DNA of 64,000 bases, from NCBI RefSeq assembly GCF_000016605.1, contig NC_009440.1, positions 1,772,001-1,836,000 of the forward strand. The letters are read 5' to 3'. Positions 1 to 9,464 of this stretch are shown piece by piece. Source of the DNA: Metallosphaera sedula DSM 5348 (GTDB taxonomy: Archaea > Thermoproteota > Thermoprotei_A > Sulfolobales > Sulfolobaceae). Position numbers and translations under genes: made by a program. The notes beneath the pieces are model-generated. The model saw nothing but the letters and a program-made list of their open reading frames with translations, did not search any database and had not been told where the DNA came from. Position 1 is the first letter of the stretch. Every line of letters starts with the position of its first letter.

Positions 1-944
1 TAGTTCCCCTGTTGAGTAGCGTGTCCCCACTCACGGCGTTGGTATACTCACCCTTTAATCCCTGGCTCGTGTCAGTGGCCCCGCTTCACCTAGAGAAGAG
101 ATGGAAATGGTCGTGGATTTTCCCAGTGATGGCAGGTTTCTTCAGCCCCGTGATCTCCCTATCGCTTGTGCCCAGAAAGGTGGTATACGGACTCATCGGG
201 CTCTTCGCGGTGTCTCTGGTTCTGTTCGCCCTTGGAAGGTACACGGAATTTGAGATTGTCTCCCTTGCCTTGATCGGATCGGTGGCGTGGCCCTACGTGA
301 GGAGGGTCGCAGGTAAGATGAGGGGAATCCCCATCAGGATCGTGTTGGCGATCGCGTTACAGGGGCTCGCCCTTCTATATTACAGTGACCTCTTCAGGTT
401 TGTCCTCCTCTCCTTGGTTGCCATCTCGTTCGTGGCCCCTAGGGTGAACGTGAGGGCCTTAAGCTTCTCAGTCCTGTCTCTCCTTAATCCCTTTGCTGGG
501 TTAGGTGAGGCCGTCCCGTATTTCCTCGTGGTTCCCCTAGTGGGGGTCATCTATTTCCATTTCCCTGTCATTTCCTGGGTTATCTACGCTGTGGGAAGCC
601 TGTTGGGTTGGCTCCCCGACAGGAAGATCAAGGCGAAATTCGCGTTTCTTGCAGTCGCATGCATCTACCTGGCGTATTCGTTATACCTGTTTGGTGGTGG
701 GAATGAGGTAATGTCCACCTACTTTTCGGTTCTTGGTGCGGGGTCGGCAATCCTGAGCATGAGGGAGTGGGGAGATTCCACATTGAGGAGTGTGATGAGA
801 TATATAGGGGTGTCCCTTCCCTTTCCTGTCCTGGGGCTACCTTTCTTCGCGATGAGGAAATATGACCTTCTCGTCATCGAGGCCATAGTGGTTATCCTCG
901 TAATCAAGTACCTGAGTGTGGCCAGTTTTCTTTTCATCGCGTAG
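1..944 (+). CDS. Polytopic membrane protein, 5' end outside the window
   Basis: The frame is open to the left edge of the window, so the first possible start (TTG at 12) need not be the true one. At least 310 residues are present. Nearly the whole chain is hydrophobic, with roughly nine or ten predicted membrane spans separated by short basic loops such as KMRG and PDRK. I see no catalytic motif and do not recognise the family. Codon use and GC content match the housekeeping part of the window rather than the AT-rich genes after it. It is probably an intact chromosomal gene at the border of the glycan island. Function unknown. Confidence 0.6.
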   Translation, partial: VPLLSSVSPLTALVYSPFNPWLVSVAPLHLEKRWKWSWIFPVMAGFFSPVISLSLVPRKVVYGLIGLFAVSLVLFALGRYTEFEIVSLALIGSVAWPYVRRVAGKMRGIPIRIVLAIALQGLALLYYSDLFRFVLLSLVAISFVAPRVNVRALSFSVLSLLNPFAGLGEAVPYFLVVPLVGVIYFHFPVISWVIYAVGSLLGWLPDRKIKAKFAFLAVACIYLAYSLYLFGGGNEVMSTYFSVLGAGSAILSMREWGDSTLRSVMRYIGVSLPFPVLGLPFFAMRKYDLLVIEAIVVILVIKYLSVASFLFIA

Positions 945-1044
945 GGTATGACACGTGTTGATTTGAGGAGGCCTGAGACGATACTGCACTTGACGTTAAG
1001 TGTCTGGAATTAGGTGTCGCATAAGTGGAACCGAGACAAGTTGA

Positions 1045-1062
1045 GATGTTCGAAATGCCTAG
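1045..1062 (-). repeat. Dispersed 18-bp intergenic motif, copy 1
   Basis: Read on the minus strand this is CTAGGCATTTCGAACATC. Closely similar sequences occur at 18703-18720 and 19939-19956 on the plus strand. All three lie in gene-free DNA. The stretch 945-1275 around it holds no gene that I can support. Confidence 0.45.
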
Positions 1063-1275
1063 AATACACAAAAATCCATCCCAGTCTTAGAACTGTCCTT
1101 ATCGCGAAATATGGTAGGTTAGATGATGCCGATATATGATTAGACATGTTGAGTCAGCCAAACTCATTTAGGTAATCTAGTATTACCAATTTATTTAAAA
1201 TAGAAATATTAAGCTACAACAGTGGCCATCCTTCACAGGAAAAGAAATATATGTTGCAGATCTAGTAGACTCTCA

Positions 1276-2221
1276 ATGTCGTTGTCAAGGGCAATCCTGT
1301 TATCTCTTATCTTTGCGTTTCTGACATCCCTTACAGTGTTGAGTTACACTGTACAGGTTAGCTATCCCAGTAACGTGCTCTTGGGTCAGAATTTCAACAT
1401 CTCATTCTCTCTTGTTTCTAACCTTATTAACTCAACTAACTTCCAGTACATGACACCCGGAACCAAGCTGGTTAATGTTTCAGGAAAGACAGCCTATGAG
1501 GGATTCGGTTCTTACTGGTTAATCGATAGGATAAACGTTACCGACTCGAGCCAGATAATGATCACCTTTGATGGAAACGTCGTAGGTGGTTTCAGTAATG
1601 TCCCCGGGCATAGTACTTTATGGTAGTAACTTCACATTATCCAATATGGATGGTCAGATAGGTAACTATGAAATTCTTGTAGGATGGTATGGAATTTTGT
1701 TTCTAGATAAATTGACAGGTTATAACGGAGTATTATATACATTACCTTCTTTCTCCTCCGGCAATTACACCGTGATTTTTAAGAATGTAAATTCTTCAGT
1801 CTGCGTTTATTCAATTACCATTAATTCATCAATTTACATGATAAAATATAATACTGGAATTCCTTGGAGAAGCGTGGGATATGCTGGTATTCGGACAGAC
1901 ACCGACACCATATTACCACTTTCCTTTCGTGTCCTCTCCTTTATTCCATCAAACTACACGGTGTTCGTGAACGGAAAAGAGTTCAGGTCCGGATTTAGCA
2001 ATGGAACTACATCATTAACCTTGAGGCTCTTCTCGCCCACTGTGTTAAATATATCCTTTCCCGACTATCATGTGTATAGGGTAATCGTGATCTCAACAAG
2101 CGATAATGCTAACATTCATGAAGAGTTTCCATTTATTCAAGTTATATTAATCGCCGTTACTGGAATGCTTATTGGGTTGTCTATTAGAAAGGAGATTATA
2201 AAAAAACAAGGTAGAACCTAA
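1276..2221 (+). pseudogene. Secreted, membrane-anchored protein broken by a frameshift
   Basis: Two overlapping frames form one protein. The first starts best at ATG 1276 with a hydrophobic signal segment (SRAILLSLIFAFL) and runs to a stop at 1626. The second continues from about 1610 to 2221. They join at a run of four C and three G near 1604-1610, where a one-base change would fuse them. The joined product of about 315 residues would have a signal peptide, a Ser/Thr/Asn-rich outer domain with many N-x-S/T sites, and a C-terminal membrane span with a basic tail (RKEIIKK). That is the plan of a glycosylated surface protein. Whether the break is real or a sequencing error cannot be told here. 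The family is not recognised. Confidence 0.6.
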
Positions 2222-2290
2222 TTGGATGTATATTTTTATTCTATTTCTCCTACAATTAAGGAGTTCATTCATAATTCTCCATTGCTTTAG

Positions 2291-2370
2291 TTTATGGAGT
2301 TTCTCGAGGTTAACCTTGAAACCCGTAATGCCCACGAATGTTCGCTGAGAAAAGGAGATATATCAGGGAT
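2291..2370 (+). mobile_element. Left-end remnant of an IS5-like element
   Basis: This stretch resembles the start of the IS5-like transposase copy at 14530-14620 (minus strand), including GAGAAAAGGAGATA and an upstream GTTAAC, and also the fragment at 7190-7248. Only the leader and about 15 codons remain. It runs into the IS1-like element that begins at 2414. Confidence 0.5.
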
Positions 2371-2413
2371 TGCATTGTAGATGCGTATATAAAGGAAGCC
2401 TACAGCTTTCTGA

Positions 2414-3207
2414 GTGTGTCCGTAGTGTGCTCAGATAGTTATAAATTCCGGGATTAAACCGCGTTCCCACAGGAGGAGCCCAACTGAGCACTTCATCATT
2501 TCAAGGCTCCTATCCACGGCCTTCGTAGCCCTCTTGAACCTCACGAGCCTATCGCGAAGCGACGAGTGAAGCGATTCGTTGGGGTTCACGGGGGACACGA
2601 CTGTGTGCTTGGGTAGGAGGAAGTACACGTTGTAATCGTCGCTCACCCACGTTCCCTTCTCGGGTAGGTATTGCCTAAGTTCCTGAAAGGTCCCCTCTCC
2701 CTCACGGAGAAGGCCAGGTACATGCCCCTCCTCGAGAACAGGAAAGCGAAGACCCACGCCTAGAAGGCCTTCGTTTTCCTCTTCACGTAGGTCCACATCT
2801 CGTCAACGACCTTCACGCCCTCTCCCGCTACCTCTTTCGCGCCACTCCACAGGTCTAGGAGCTCCGCGCACTTCTTCTTACCGTACCTCTTGATCCACGT
2901 GAACACCGTCCCAAGTGGGACTTGGAGTACCCTGGAGATGGCCCTCATGCTCATCCAGTTTGCGACTTGAGTGCCCTCTCCCTCACGCTCTTGTAGTAAC
3001 GATGCTTGGCCCCCTCGACGAAATTCCTCTCGCAACTCCTACAGAGATACTCCTGCCTTCCCTTTACCCTACCCTTCTTAACCACGTGGTTCCCACTGCA
3101 GGAAGGACAGGATATCTCCCTGTAAACTGATTTTCTCTACCTTTTGCCCCACATTATTACCTCATTATACAAATATTTATAACTATCTGACGATACTATG
3201 GACATAC
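2414..3207 (-). mobile_element. IS1-family element, copy 1, transposase decayed
   Basis: The element is about 794 bp, the usual size for IS1. Its ends are inverted: GTGTGTCCGTAG at 2414 and CTATGGACATAC at 3196-3207. Minus-strand translation in pieces gives an InsA-like zinc ribbon (CPSC...CRSC), a helix-turn-helix (MSMRAISRVLQVPLG), then an InsB-like catalytic part with VVDEMW, SDDYNVY and NESLHSSLRDRLVRF. Stops (for example after AKRYYKS... at about 2970) and frame changes split it, so it cannot make an active enzyme. The right 130 bp is nearly identical to copy 2 at 4322-5095, which points to recent duplication or gene conversion. Confidence 0.8.
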
Positions 3208-3260
3208 TCCACGTTCATGAAGGAAAATTTTAAATTCATTCAATTTCTTCAAAAGCTGAA

Positions 3261-4313
3261 TTGACAATTCAGGTAACTGTTGTGATAACTGTCTGGTATA
3301 GGTATAAATTCCTTGAAGAAGCCCTAGAAAGCGTTGTTAACCAAAACGCACCATCTTCTGACTATGAAATTTTATTAGTTGGTAAAATAGATGAAAATAT
3401 ACTAAATAAAATAATAAGTAAAGTAAAAATTAAAAGAGGAGACGTTAAAATAGCCTATGAAGAGGTTAATGAGGAGTCTATTGGAGCAAAGTTGTATAAG
3501 GCCATTAAGATAGCTAACGGAAAAATAATAACATTCTTGGAAGATGATGATATCTTTTATCACAATAAATTATCTGTTATTGAGAAATTAATTAACTGTG
3601 AAGAAAAAAGGTCCTTTTTACGGCATGCTGTAGATCTTATTGATGAAAAATCCAACGTAATTTCAAGAACAGAAAGAGTAGAATCTAATCCTGTATATAT
3701 TACTAATGAAGATTGGTTTAATCTTAAATTACCTTCTAGGCATAGCGTTAAGTTTGCTTCTGTATCGTCGATGGCCATTTGCAAGAGTTTGCTAGAGAAT
3801 TATTCAGATTTTATTAGAAGAATAAAGTTTTCCCCAGATATATTAGTTCTTTTAATATCAGCTTTGTCTTTAGGACAAAAGATCTACTATCTTGATCCTT
3901 TGGGCGCATATAGACTGTATAGAGATAGCTTCGGTTCTGGTTACGGTAGTTTCGATGAATTTATTAAGACATCCAGATTTAAATATAAGTCTTGGTATGA
4001 AGATGGTTTAGTATATTCAAAAATGTTAGAAGGGAATAAAAGACTCTGGGATATTAATCTAGGGGTGACGGTTTTATATAAAATTTTATTTAATATATTT
4101 AATAATAATAATAGTGATATAAAACTAACTGTCAAAGATTTAAAAACTATAATATATCTGATGAGGAGTACCTATACTTCTAAAACATTATCTCTAAAAG
4201 CTCTTGGATTATATATATTATCATATCTTCCGTATCAATTGAGAAAGAAAATACTAATGGAAAGGATATTTAAAGATAAAATCAAGATTTATACTAAAAA
4301 AAGTAATTTATAG
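3261..4313 (+). CDS. Family 2 glycosyltransferase
   Basis: About 350 residues with the GT-A fold pattern: an N-terminal strand (TVVITVWYR), the acceptor-side segment ALESVVNQN, and an EDDD nucleotide-sugar/metal site near residue 95. It would transfer an activated sugar to a lipid-linked or protein-linked glycan at the inner membrane face. The start is TTG 3261 or a nearby codon; no strong signal decides it. The gene is strikingly AT-rich compared with the housekeeping genes and sits between two IS1-like copies in the same orientation, so it could have been carried in as a composite unit. Donor and acceptor sugars cannot be inferred. Confidence 0.8.
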   Translation: MTIQVTVVITVWYRYKFLEEALESVVNQNAPSSDYEILLVGKIDENILNKIISKVKIKRGDVKIAYEEVNEESIGAKLYKAIKIANGKIITFLEDDDIFYHNKLSVIEKLINCEEKRSFLRHAVDLIDEKSNVISRTERVESNPVYITNEDWFNLKLPSRHSVKFASVSSMAICKSLLENYSDFIRRIKFSPDILVLLISALSLGQKIYYLDPLGAYRLYRDSFGSGYGSFDEFIKTSRFKYKSWYEDGLVYSKMLEGNKRLWDINLGVTVLYKILFNIFNNNNSDIKLTVKDLKTIIYLMRSTYTSKTLSLKALGLYILSYLPYQLRKKILMERIFKDKIKIYTKKSNL

Positions 4314-4321
4314 AGCTTTTG

Positions 4322-5095
4322 GTGTGTCCATAGAGTTGTCATGAAGTTGCAAATTCCAGGATTGGGCCGCGTTCCCACAGGACGAGCCCAACAGAGTACT
4401 TCATCATCATAGCGCTCATGTTGATTGCCTTAGTGGATCTCTTGAATCTTACGAGCCGGTTATGAGGCGATAGTGGAGCGACTCATTCGGGCTCGCTGAA
4501 ACGATGATGTACGTTGGTACGAGAGAGCATACGTTGTAATCGTCGCTCACCCACGTTCCCTTCTCGGGTAGGTATTGCTTAAGTTGCTGAAAGGTTTGCT
4601 CTCCCCTGCTCTTGGAGCACGTGACTTGCATACCTTTCATCGAGATCAGGAAAGTGAAGACCCACGCGTAGAAAGCATTCGCCTCTTCACATAGATCCAC
4701 ATCTAGTCAACAATACGCCCTCTCCTGCTACCTCCTTCACGCTACACAGGTCGAGAAGCTTCACGTAATTCTTCCCGCCGCCTTAATCTACCCGAAGATC
4801 CCAAGGGGCACCTGGAGTATCTCGAGATAGCCCTCATGCTCGTCCGGTTTGCGACTTGAATGCCCTCTATCCCAAGCTCCTGTGGTAACGATGCTTAGCC
4901 CCTCAACGAACTGGCTCCCACAATTCCCGCAAAGATACTCCTGCCTTCCCTTTACCCTACCCTTCTTAACCACGTGGTTCCCACTGCAGGAAGGACAGGA
5001 TATCTCCCTGTAAACTGATTTTCTCTACCTTTTGCCCCACATTATTACCTCATTATACAAATATTTATAACTATCTGACGATACTATGGACATAC
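4322..5095 (-). mobile_element. IS1-family element, copy 2, transposase decayed
   Basis: 774 bp with near-perfect 12-bp inverted ends: GTGTGTCCATAG at 4322-4333 and CTATGGACATAC at 5084-5095. Fragments of the zinc ribbon (YLCGNCGSQFVEG) and the catalytic domain (WVSDDYNV) are visible on the minus strand, with several frame breaks. It is in the same orientation as copy 1, so the two flank the glycosyltransferase at 3261-4313 as direct repeats. Confidence 0.8.
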
Positions 5096-5187
5096 ACAAA
5101 TACTCTATATCTCTCCTAAGATAGCTGTCAGCAAAGTAGCTAAATTAATCCTGAGAAAATATTTTTAAGATTACTCCGGCTTATTGT

Positions 5188-5300
5188 GATGTCCGTTTCT
5201 CCAGGCTTAAATATTATTAATGAAGAACATAAATATAAGTAATTATAAATAATTATTTATTGAATTTCTCTTAGTCCAGGCACTCTTTAAAGAGAATGGC
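5188..5300 (+). mobile_element. Decayed end of the IS4/ISH3-like element
   Basis: This AT-rich segment matches the terminal region seen at 7511-7609, sharing GATGTCCGTTTC at one side and AATTATTTATTGAATTTCTC at the other. It ends near CACTCTTTAAAG, a worn form of the terminal repeat GACACTCTCT. No transposase coding sequence remains. Confidence 0.45.
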
Positions 5301-5346
5301 TTGACAAGGATGAATATCTAAATTTTATATGGCCTAATCACTAGAT

Positions 5347-5814
5347 ATAATTGGCACGATATTTAAATATGGAGATCTAGAGATTGAAATACCTCAAGGT
5401 TACGAATACGTTTATTATGCTACTTTATTGCAGAAGAATATGACTCCCTTCACGAAAGAAAAAGATGATGTTGTTATGGATTCTGGAGCCTTCGTTAGTG
5501 ATTACACTGTAAGAGTGACCAAGTAAGTTAAAGAAGTTATTAAAGTAGAACCAATAGCATCTTTATTTGAAATATTAAAAAGAGAGGTAGAAAGATATAA
5601 TTTTAAAAACGTCATTCTTGTTAATAAAGCATTATACGACTCTAAGGCAGTTGTAACAATGAAAAATGAGGGTGTAGGAAGCAGTATTGGTGAAGGTGAA
5701 TTAAAGTGGAAACAATCAGCATAGATAAGCTGGTAAACGAAGTAGAGGAAAAAATAACTGTAAGGAAAATGGATATTGAAGAAGCTGAAGGAAAGGCAAT
5801 TCATGGAGATTAAA
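5347..5814 (+). pseudogene. FkbM-family methyltransferase, decayed
   Basis: The reading frame gives DDVVMDSGAFVSDYTVRV, a form of the SAM-binding motif I of FkbM methyltransferases, then VIKVEPIASLFEILKREVE and NVILVNKALYDSKAVV. A TAA at 5524-5526 interrupts it. After a frame change near 5690 the series ends with ETISIDKLVNEV and VRKMDIEEAEG, equivalent to the KMDCEGCEY segment of the intact FkbM protein at 20378-21274. It is therefore a broken relative of that gene, presumably once methylating a surface sugar. No functional product is expected. Confidence 0.6.
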
Positions 5815-6054
5815 GGCCATGAGTTAGTACTTGAAATAAAATGGTTTTCAAGTTAATCGAGCCGAGTTATAGGAGTCTTTTGTTTAATATAGTTAAAAAC
5901 ATTATTACATATTTCCCATCGTTTATAAAGGCTGAAACAAAAACTAAAATGCTCGCCTCAACAAGTTTCTCAAGAAAATATTATGTATCAGCATTGAGTA
6001 GAAATCAAATAAAAGTAGTTCACGCTAGACGAACAATGAACATTAAGAGCAAGA

Positions 6055-7068
6055 TTAGTTACTATTCATGGCTTCCTTATATAACCCTAGGAACTTTTTT
6101 CTTGCAATTTCGTTATATTGTTTCACTAACTCATACCCCTTTCTCCCTATTTCCTCTAAATCCCCACAACTTAATTTGTTCAATATATCACCTAGTTCTT
6201 TAGGATTGTAAGGGTCAAATTTTGGGCTTGCTTTAAAAATAGTATTAAATGATGGAATCTTGCTTGTTATCAAGGGAAGGCCTATAGAATATGCTTCTAA
6301 ACCTACGTAACCCAGTTCCTCGTAAGTTGAGGGTAATATTAGAGCATCGACTTTGTACATTAACTCAAATACTTTTTCTCTTTCTAGAAAACCATGAATT
6401 ATAATGTTTTTATCTCTCCTTATCTTTCCCTTGTCTTCTCCAACTAGATGTAATTCAATGTCTTTCTTCAAGTATTTGAAAGAGTTAAGGATAACCTTTA
6501 AATTCTTTCTCTTCATTGTTAAATCTCTAGATACAAAAAGGAGTTTCAGTTTACTATCGTATTCGTATTTTTTCAACGTCCTATTCTCGATCGGTGGAGG
6601 AATGAAATTTGCACTTTCGTCATTCATGGAAACTATGTATTTTGCCTTTCTAAAAGATATCTTATCCATGATGTAATGTTGAAGAGTGACTGGAAATGCT
6701 CCTAATTTTTCTGGGAATGATAACCCGGCTAATCTAATTAACGCAAGTTTAAAGTAACCGATATAGCCCCATTTTGTTGTTATTAAATTATTTCCCGTTG
6801 AGCCCCAGGGTGGAAGAGTTTCGTGAATTACGTCAAATTCTTTTTCAATCTTTTCCAAGCTTTCTTTGTTTCTTAAGAACGATAAATAAGGTAAAGCTCT
6901 AGATACACCCTTTCTGGTGAATTTTATAACTTTAAATCTCTCACTTTTCCAGTCATCAAAAGAGAGAACTGCGAGGTCCACATAAGATGAGAGAAGTTTT
7001 GCTACTTCTTCAGTATAAGAAGCTATTCCAGAACTCATTTTTTCGTATGCAGATATAAGAACTTTCAT
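6055..7068 (-). CDS. Family 4 glycosyltransferase
   Basis: 337 residues with a GT-B fold. The N-terminus has the glycine-containing acceptor loop (SAYEKMSSGIASYTEEV). The C-terminal donor domain has LLFVSRDLTMKRKNL, VGEDKG and the EX7E motif in EELGYVGLEAYSIGLP. The product would be a cytosolic or membrane-associated retaining transferase in surface glycan assembly. The start ATG 7068 is preceded on the minus strand by an AT-rich stretch. It is convergent with the decayed FkbM gene and is AT-rich like other island genes. The sugar is unknown. Confidence 0.85.
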   Translation of the reverse strand: MKVLISAYEKMSSGIASYTEEVAKLLSSYVDLAVLSFDDWKSERFKVIKFTRKGVSRALPYLSFLRNKESLEKIEKEFDVIHETLPPWGSTGNNLITTKWGYIGYFKLALIRLAGLSFPEKLGAFPVTLQHYIMDKISFRKAKYIVSMNDESANFIPPPIENRTLKKYEYDSKLKLLFVSRDLTMKRKNLKVILNSFKYLKKDIELHLVGEDKGKIRRDKNIIIHGFLEREKVFELMYKVDALILPSTYEELGYVGLEAYSIGLPLITSKIPSFNTIFKASPKFDPYNPKELGDILNKLSCGDLEEIGRKGYELVKQYNEIARKKFLGLYKEAMNSN

Positions 7069-7189
7069 ATAATGATATATTAAGTAATAGTTAATAAACC
7101 TTATGTTGAGACAAACTGGAATTTATAATAGTCAAATTAATATTAAAAATTAGTTATAAAAATTTATTAAGTTAGTTTGTAGAGTTTCT

Positions 7190-7248
7190 GGAGAGTTAAC
7201 CTTGGAACATAATACCCGCAAATGTCCTCTGAGAAAGTGAGATACACC
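7190..7248 (+). mobile_element. IS5-like left-end remnant
   Basis: The segment with GAGTTTCTGGAGAGTTAACC and AAAGTGAGATACACCAG resembles the leader and first codons of the IS5-like transposase at 14558. It stops exactly where the 361-bp mini-element begins. More IS5-like sequence appears on the other side at 7610, so the mini-element seems to sit inside an IS5-like remnant. Confidence 0.5.
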
Positions 7249-7609
7249 AGAGAGTGTCCACCCCACGTGCTCATCAGCAAACGGCTTAAGTATCACGTTC
7301 GTGTTCACGAGGTTGACCGCGTCCCTCAAGGAACAATACATGACCATGATGACCAATAACTTGAGGTCCCTAGGAAGTTTCTCCTCGATCCTTGGCCTTA
7401 TCATCTCGATGACTGTAGGAGGAAAAGGGTTTCCCGGACGGCATATCCTCAAGTGGTTGAACTAGCATAACGTATTGGGGACGTTTGGTGATTTCTGTAT
7501 TCATAGTATGATGTCCGTTTCCCCGACTAAAGTATTACTGATGTTCTTCAGTAACGAGAAAGATCTCAAATAATTATTCATTGAATTTCTCTCACTATAG
7601 ACACTCTCT
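7249..7609 (-). mobile_element. 361-bp deletion derivative of the IS4/ISH3-like element
   Basis: Both ends carry the inverted repeat AGAGAGTGTC (7249-7258) / GACACTCTCT (7600-7609). On the minus strand from 7452 it encodes the first 50 or so residues of the transposase found at 9627 (MRICRPGNPFPPTVIEM onward). About 155 bp are identical to that copy. The coding region then breaks at codon 57 or so and joins directly to the right-end repeat. This is the structure of a non-autonomous miniature element made by internal deletion. Confidence 0.7.
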
Positions 7610-7890
7610 TGAGTATAGGGAGTCGCCGTGCGACTGTGGTAAGAGGAGAGGTTACGATAAGCGGTGGAGAGTCGAGATCGTGATATCCGCGATCAAGAGT
7701 ATGTTCAGACGGGATAAAGATGAGTGGCATCCTCCACGACTGTTCTCCAGAAGTTCCGGCTCTACCCCTACATAAGAAGGCCAACTTCCTCAGAGAGATC
7801 CACGCGATTAGCATAGCGTGACATAACCTGCGAATCAAATTATCTAGGCGAAATTTTATAAAGCAAATATATAATCTGTCAAGAGAAAAT
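7610..7890 (+). mobile_element. IS5-like right-end remnant
   Basis: Translation on the plus strand gives LEYRESPCDCGKRRGYDKRW and VEIVISAIKSMF, matching the C-terminal catalytic-glutamate region of the IS5-like transposase at 13656-14558. The downstream tail to 7890 also matches the right end of that element (TTTATAAAATTTCGCCTAG, minus strand). The middle of the transposase is missing. Confidence 0.6.
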
Positions 7891-7948
7891 TCATATGATA
7901 CATACTAACTCCGACACTTTCTTGAGAAGACTTTGTCTGATTCTTTCC

Positions 7949-9346
7949 TTAAATGAAGAGATTAAGTATCCTTATAAAGAATCTGAGCTGAGGTGGAATG
8001 AATTTTTGTATTAAGGCCATCTCCTTATTAGTTATGATTCCAAGAAACTTCAATCCTAGAATAATCACAAGTGCCCCAATCACCCAGGAGAAGAGGGAAA
8101 TCGAAGAAAGAGATATCAACAAAATGGAATATATAGTCTTTCTATCGAGTGTTATTATTCCCTGTTTTAGGGAGAAAATTACATAAAGAATACTGGTTAC
8201 TATGGCATTCCCAGCCTGGGCTATCCCCGCACCCAAAATCCCCATTCGCGGGATCAGGAGGAAGGAGACCAGAACCACTTCAATGGCGCTCGCGCTCCCA
8301 ATTACCAGGAAGGGTCTGTAATTCTTGTTGAGTGCAATCAAGAACGTTGAGAGAATTTGAAAGGGCATTGTAACTGTAATGAATAGAACTAGGATCTTCA
8401 ACACCTCGACTCCAGGTGAATACTCAGGGAAAAGCTTGAGAACTAGATATGGGGCAATTGCGTAACTAGATACCCCTAGAAGAAGGGAGAGGAAGGTCAA
8501 GAGTCTAAAGGCACCGGAGGCCATCTCCCTCATCTCGACGCCCTTAGTGTAATAGTAGGTAGAGGAAGGTAGTAGGGCAGAGGTCAAGGACCAAATCAGC
8601 GTATTTGGTACAACAGAAATCAATGCTACCAATTGATAAATACCTAGACTATACGATCCCAGTAAAAATGCTGTAACAACTCTATCCCCTTGTCCGGAAA
8701 TAAAAGACACTATTCCTGACAAATAAATTGGAACCCCTATCTTGGCTATTTCCTTTGCAACCTGAAAATCGAAGTGAAATTTAAACGGAAGATAGTGGTT
8801 ATAGTAGATAACCCTTACCAGGGCACCTAAAGTCCAAATTAGGATCAAGAGTGATATGCTGTGATAAAACACTGCGACCGAGGATATCCCCCATCTCGTT
8901 ACGGTAAAGATAACGTTGCCTAAATTCGTTTCAGAGAACTTTCCCAATCCCGATAAAATCTGATATTGATAAGTGGAAAATAAATATAAAACAAAGTACG
9001 GTATTGACAACCATACGTATGAGGGAAATAGAAACAGAAAAAGGAGAAAAGGTGAAACCAAAAGGGAGTACGAGAGTGAAGTAGAAACTACCTTCCTATG
9101 GTCCTGAGAGGAGGCATATTTATGTGAGATATCCCTCGTGACAAGATTGAACGGTAGTAAAGCAAAGAACGATCCTGTAATAGTCTCTATAAGCTGTATT
9201 ATTGCTACCTTCCCAACAAATGACGGACTAGAAAAATGGGCGACAATGAGAAAGAACAGTAGAGCGGTGATTGAGTTTAGAAGTGTAGTCGCTAGAAACT
9301 TCAATGAACCAGTTAATGGATTCATGATCTTAAACTGATATATCAT
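7949..9346 (-). CDS. Polysaccharide flippase (Wzx/MATE-like)
   Basis: 465 residues with about 12 to 14 hydrophobic spans and the opening layout of polysaccharide transporters (LATTLLNSITALLFFLIVAHFSSP...). Such proteins flip lipid-linked oligosaccharides to the outer membrane face. Start: ATG 9346, or ATG 9325 which gives MNPLTGSLKF. A possible TATA box at about 9370 favours 9346. The gene lies between two IS4/ISH3-like elements in opposite orientation (7249-7609 and 9465-10671). It probably works with the neighbouring glycosyltransferases in exporting the S-layer or exopolysaccharide glycan. Confidence 0.85.
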   Translation of the reverse strand: MIYQFKIMNPLTGSLKFLATTLLNSITALLFFLIVAHFSSPSFVGKVAIIQLIETITGSFFALLPFNLVTRDISHKYASSQDHRKVVSTSLSYSLLVSPFLLFLFLFPSYVWLSIPYFVLYLFSTYQYQILSGLGKFSETNLGNVIFTVTRWGISSVAVFYHSISLLILIWTLGALVRVIYYNHYLPFKFHFDFQVAKEIAKIGVPIYLSGIVSFISGQGDRVVTAFLLGSYSLGIYQLVALISVVPNTLIWSLTSALLPSSTYYYTKGVEMREMASGAFRLLTFLSLLLGVSSYAIAPYLVLKLFPEYSPGVEVLKILVLFITVTMPFQILSTFLIALNKNYRPFLVIGSASAIEVVLVSFLLIPRMGILGAGIAQAGNAIVTSILYVIFSLKQGIITLDRKTIYSILLISLSSISLFSWVIGALVIILGLKFLGIITNKEMALIQKFIPPQLRFFIRILNLFI

Positions 9347-9464
9347 GGGGATTCAAAAGATTTTTCTTCTGCCTAGTTGCACGTCCAATAGTACCGCAAA
9401 ATTATGCAGAGGGTATGAGAGGTTTGACAAATCTCCACTTTTACCTTGCCTAGATAGTGTATCT

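Noticed and set aside
3261-4313. Composite transposon formed by IS1 copies 1 and 2 around the glycosyltransferase
   Set aside because: The direct-repeat arrangement would allow it, but both transposases are dead and no target duplication outside the pair was seen, so I do not annotate it as a unit.
5841-6203. 120-residue plus-strand ORF
   Set aside because: It overlaps the end of a well-supported glycosyltransferase by about 150 bases, has no recognised motif, and follows a decayed gene. It may be part of that relic but cannot be supported.
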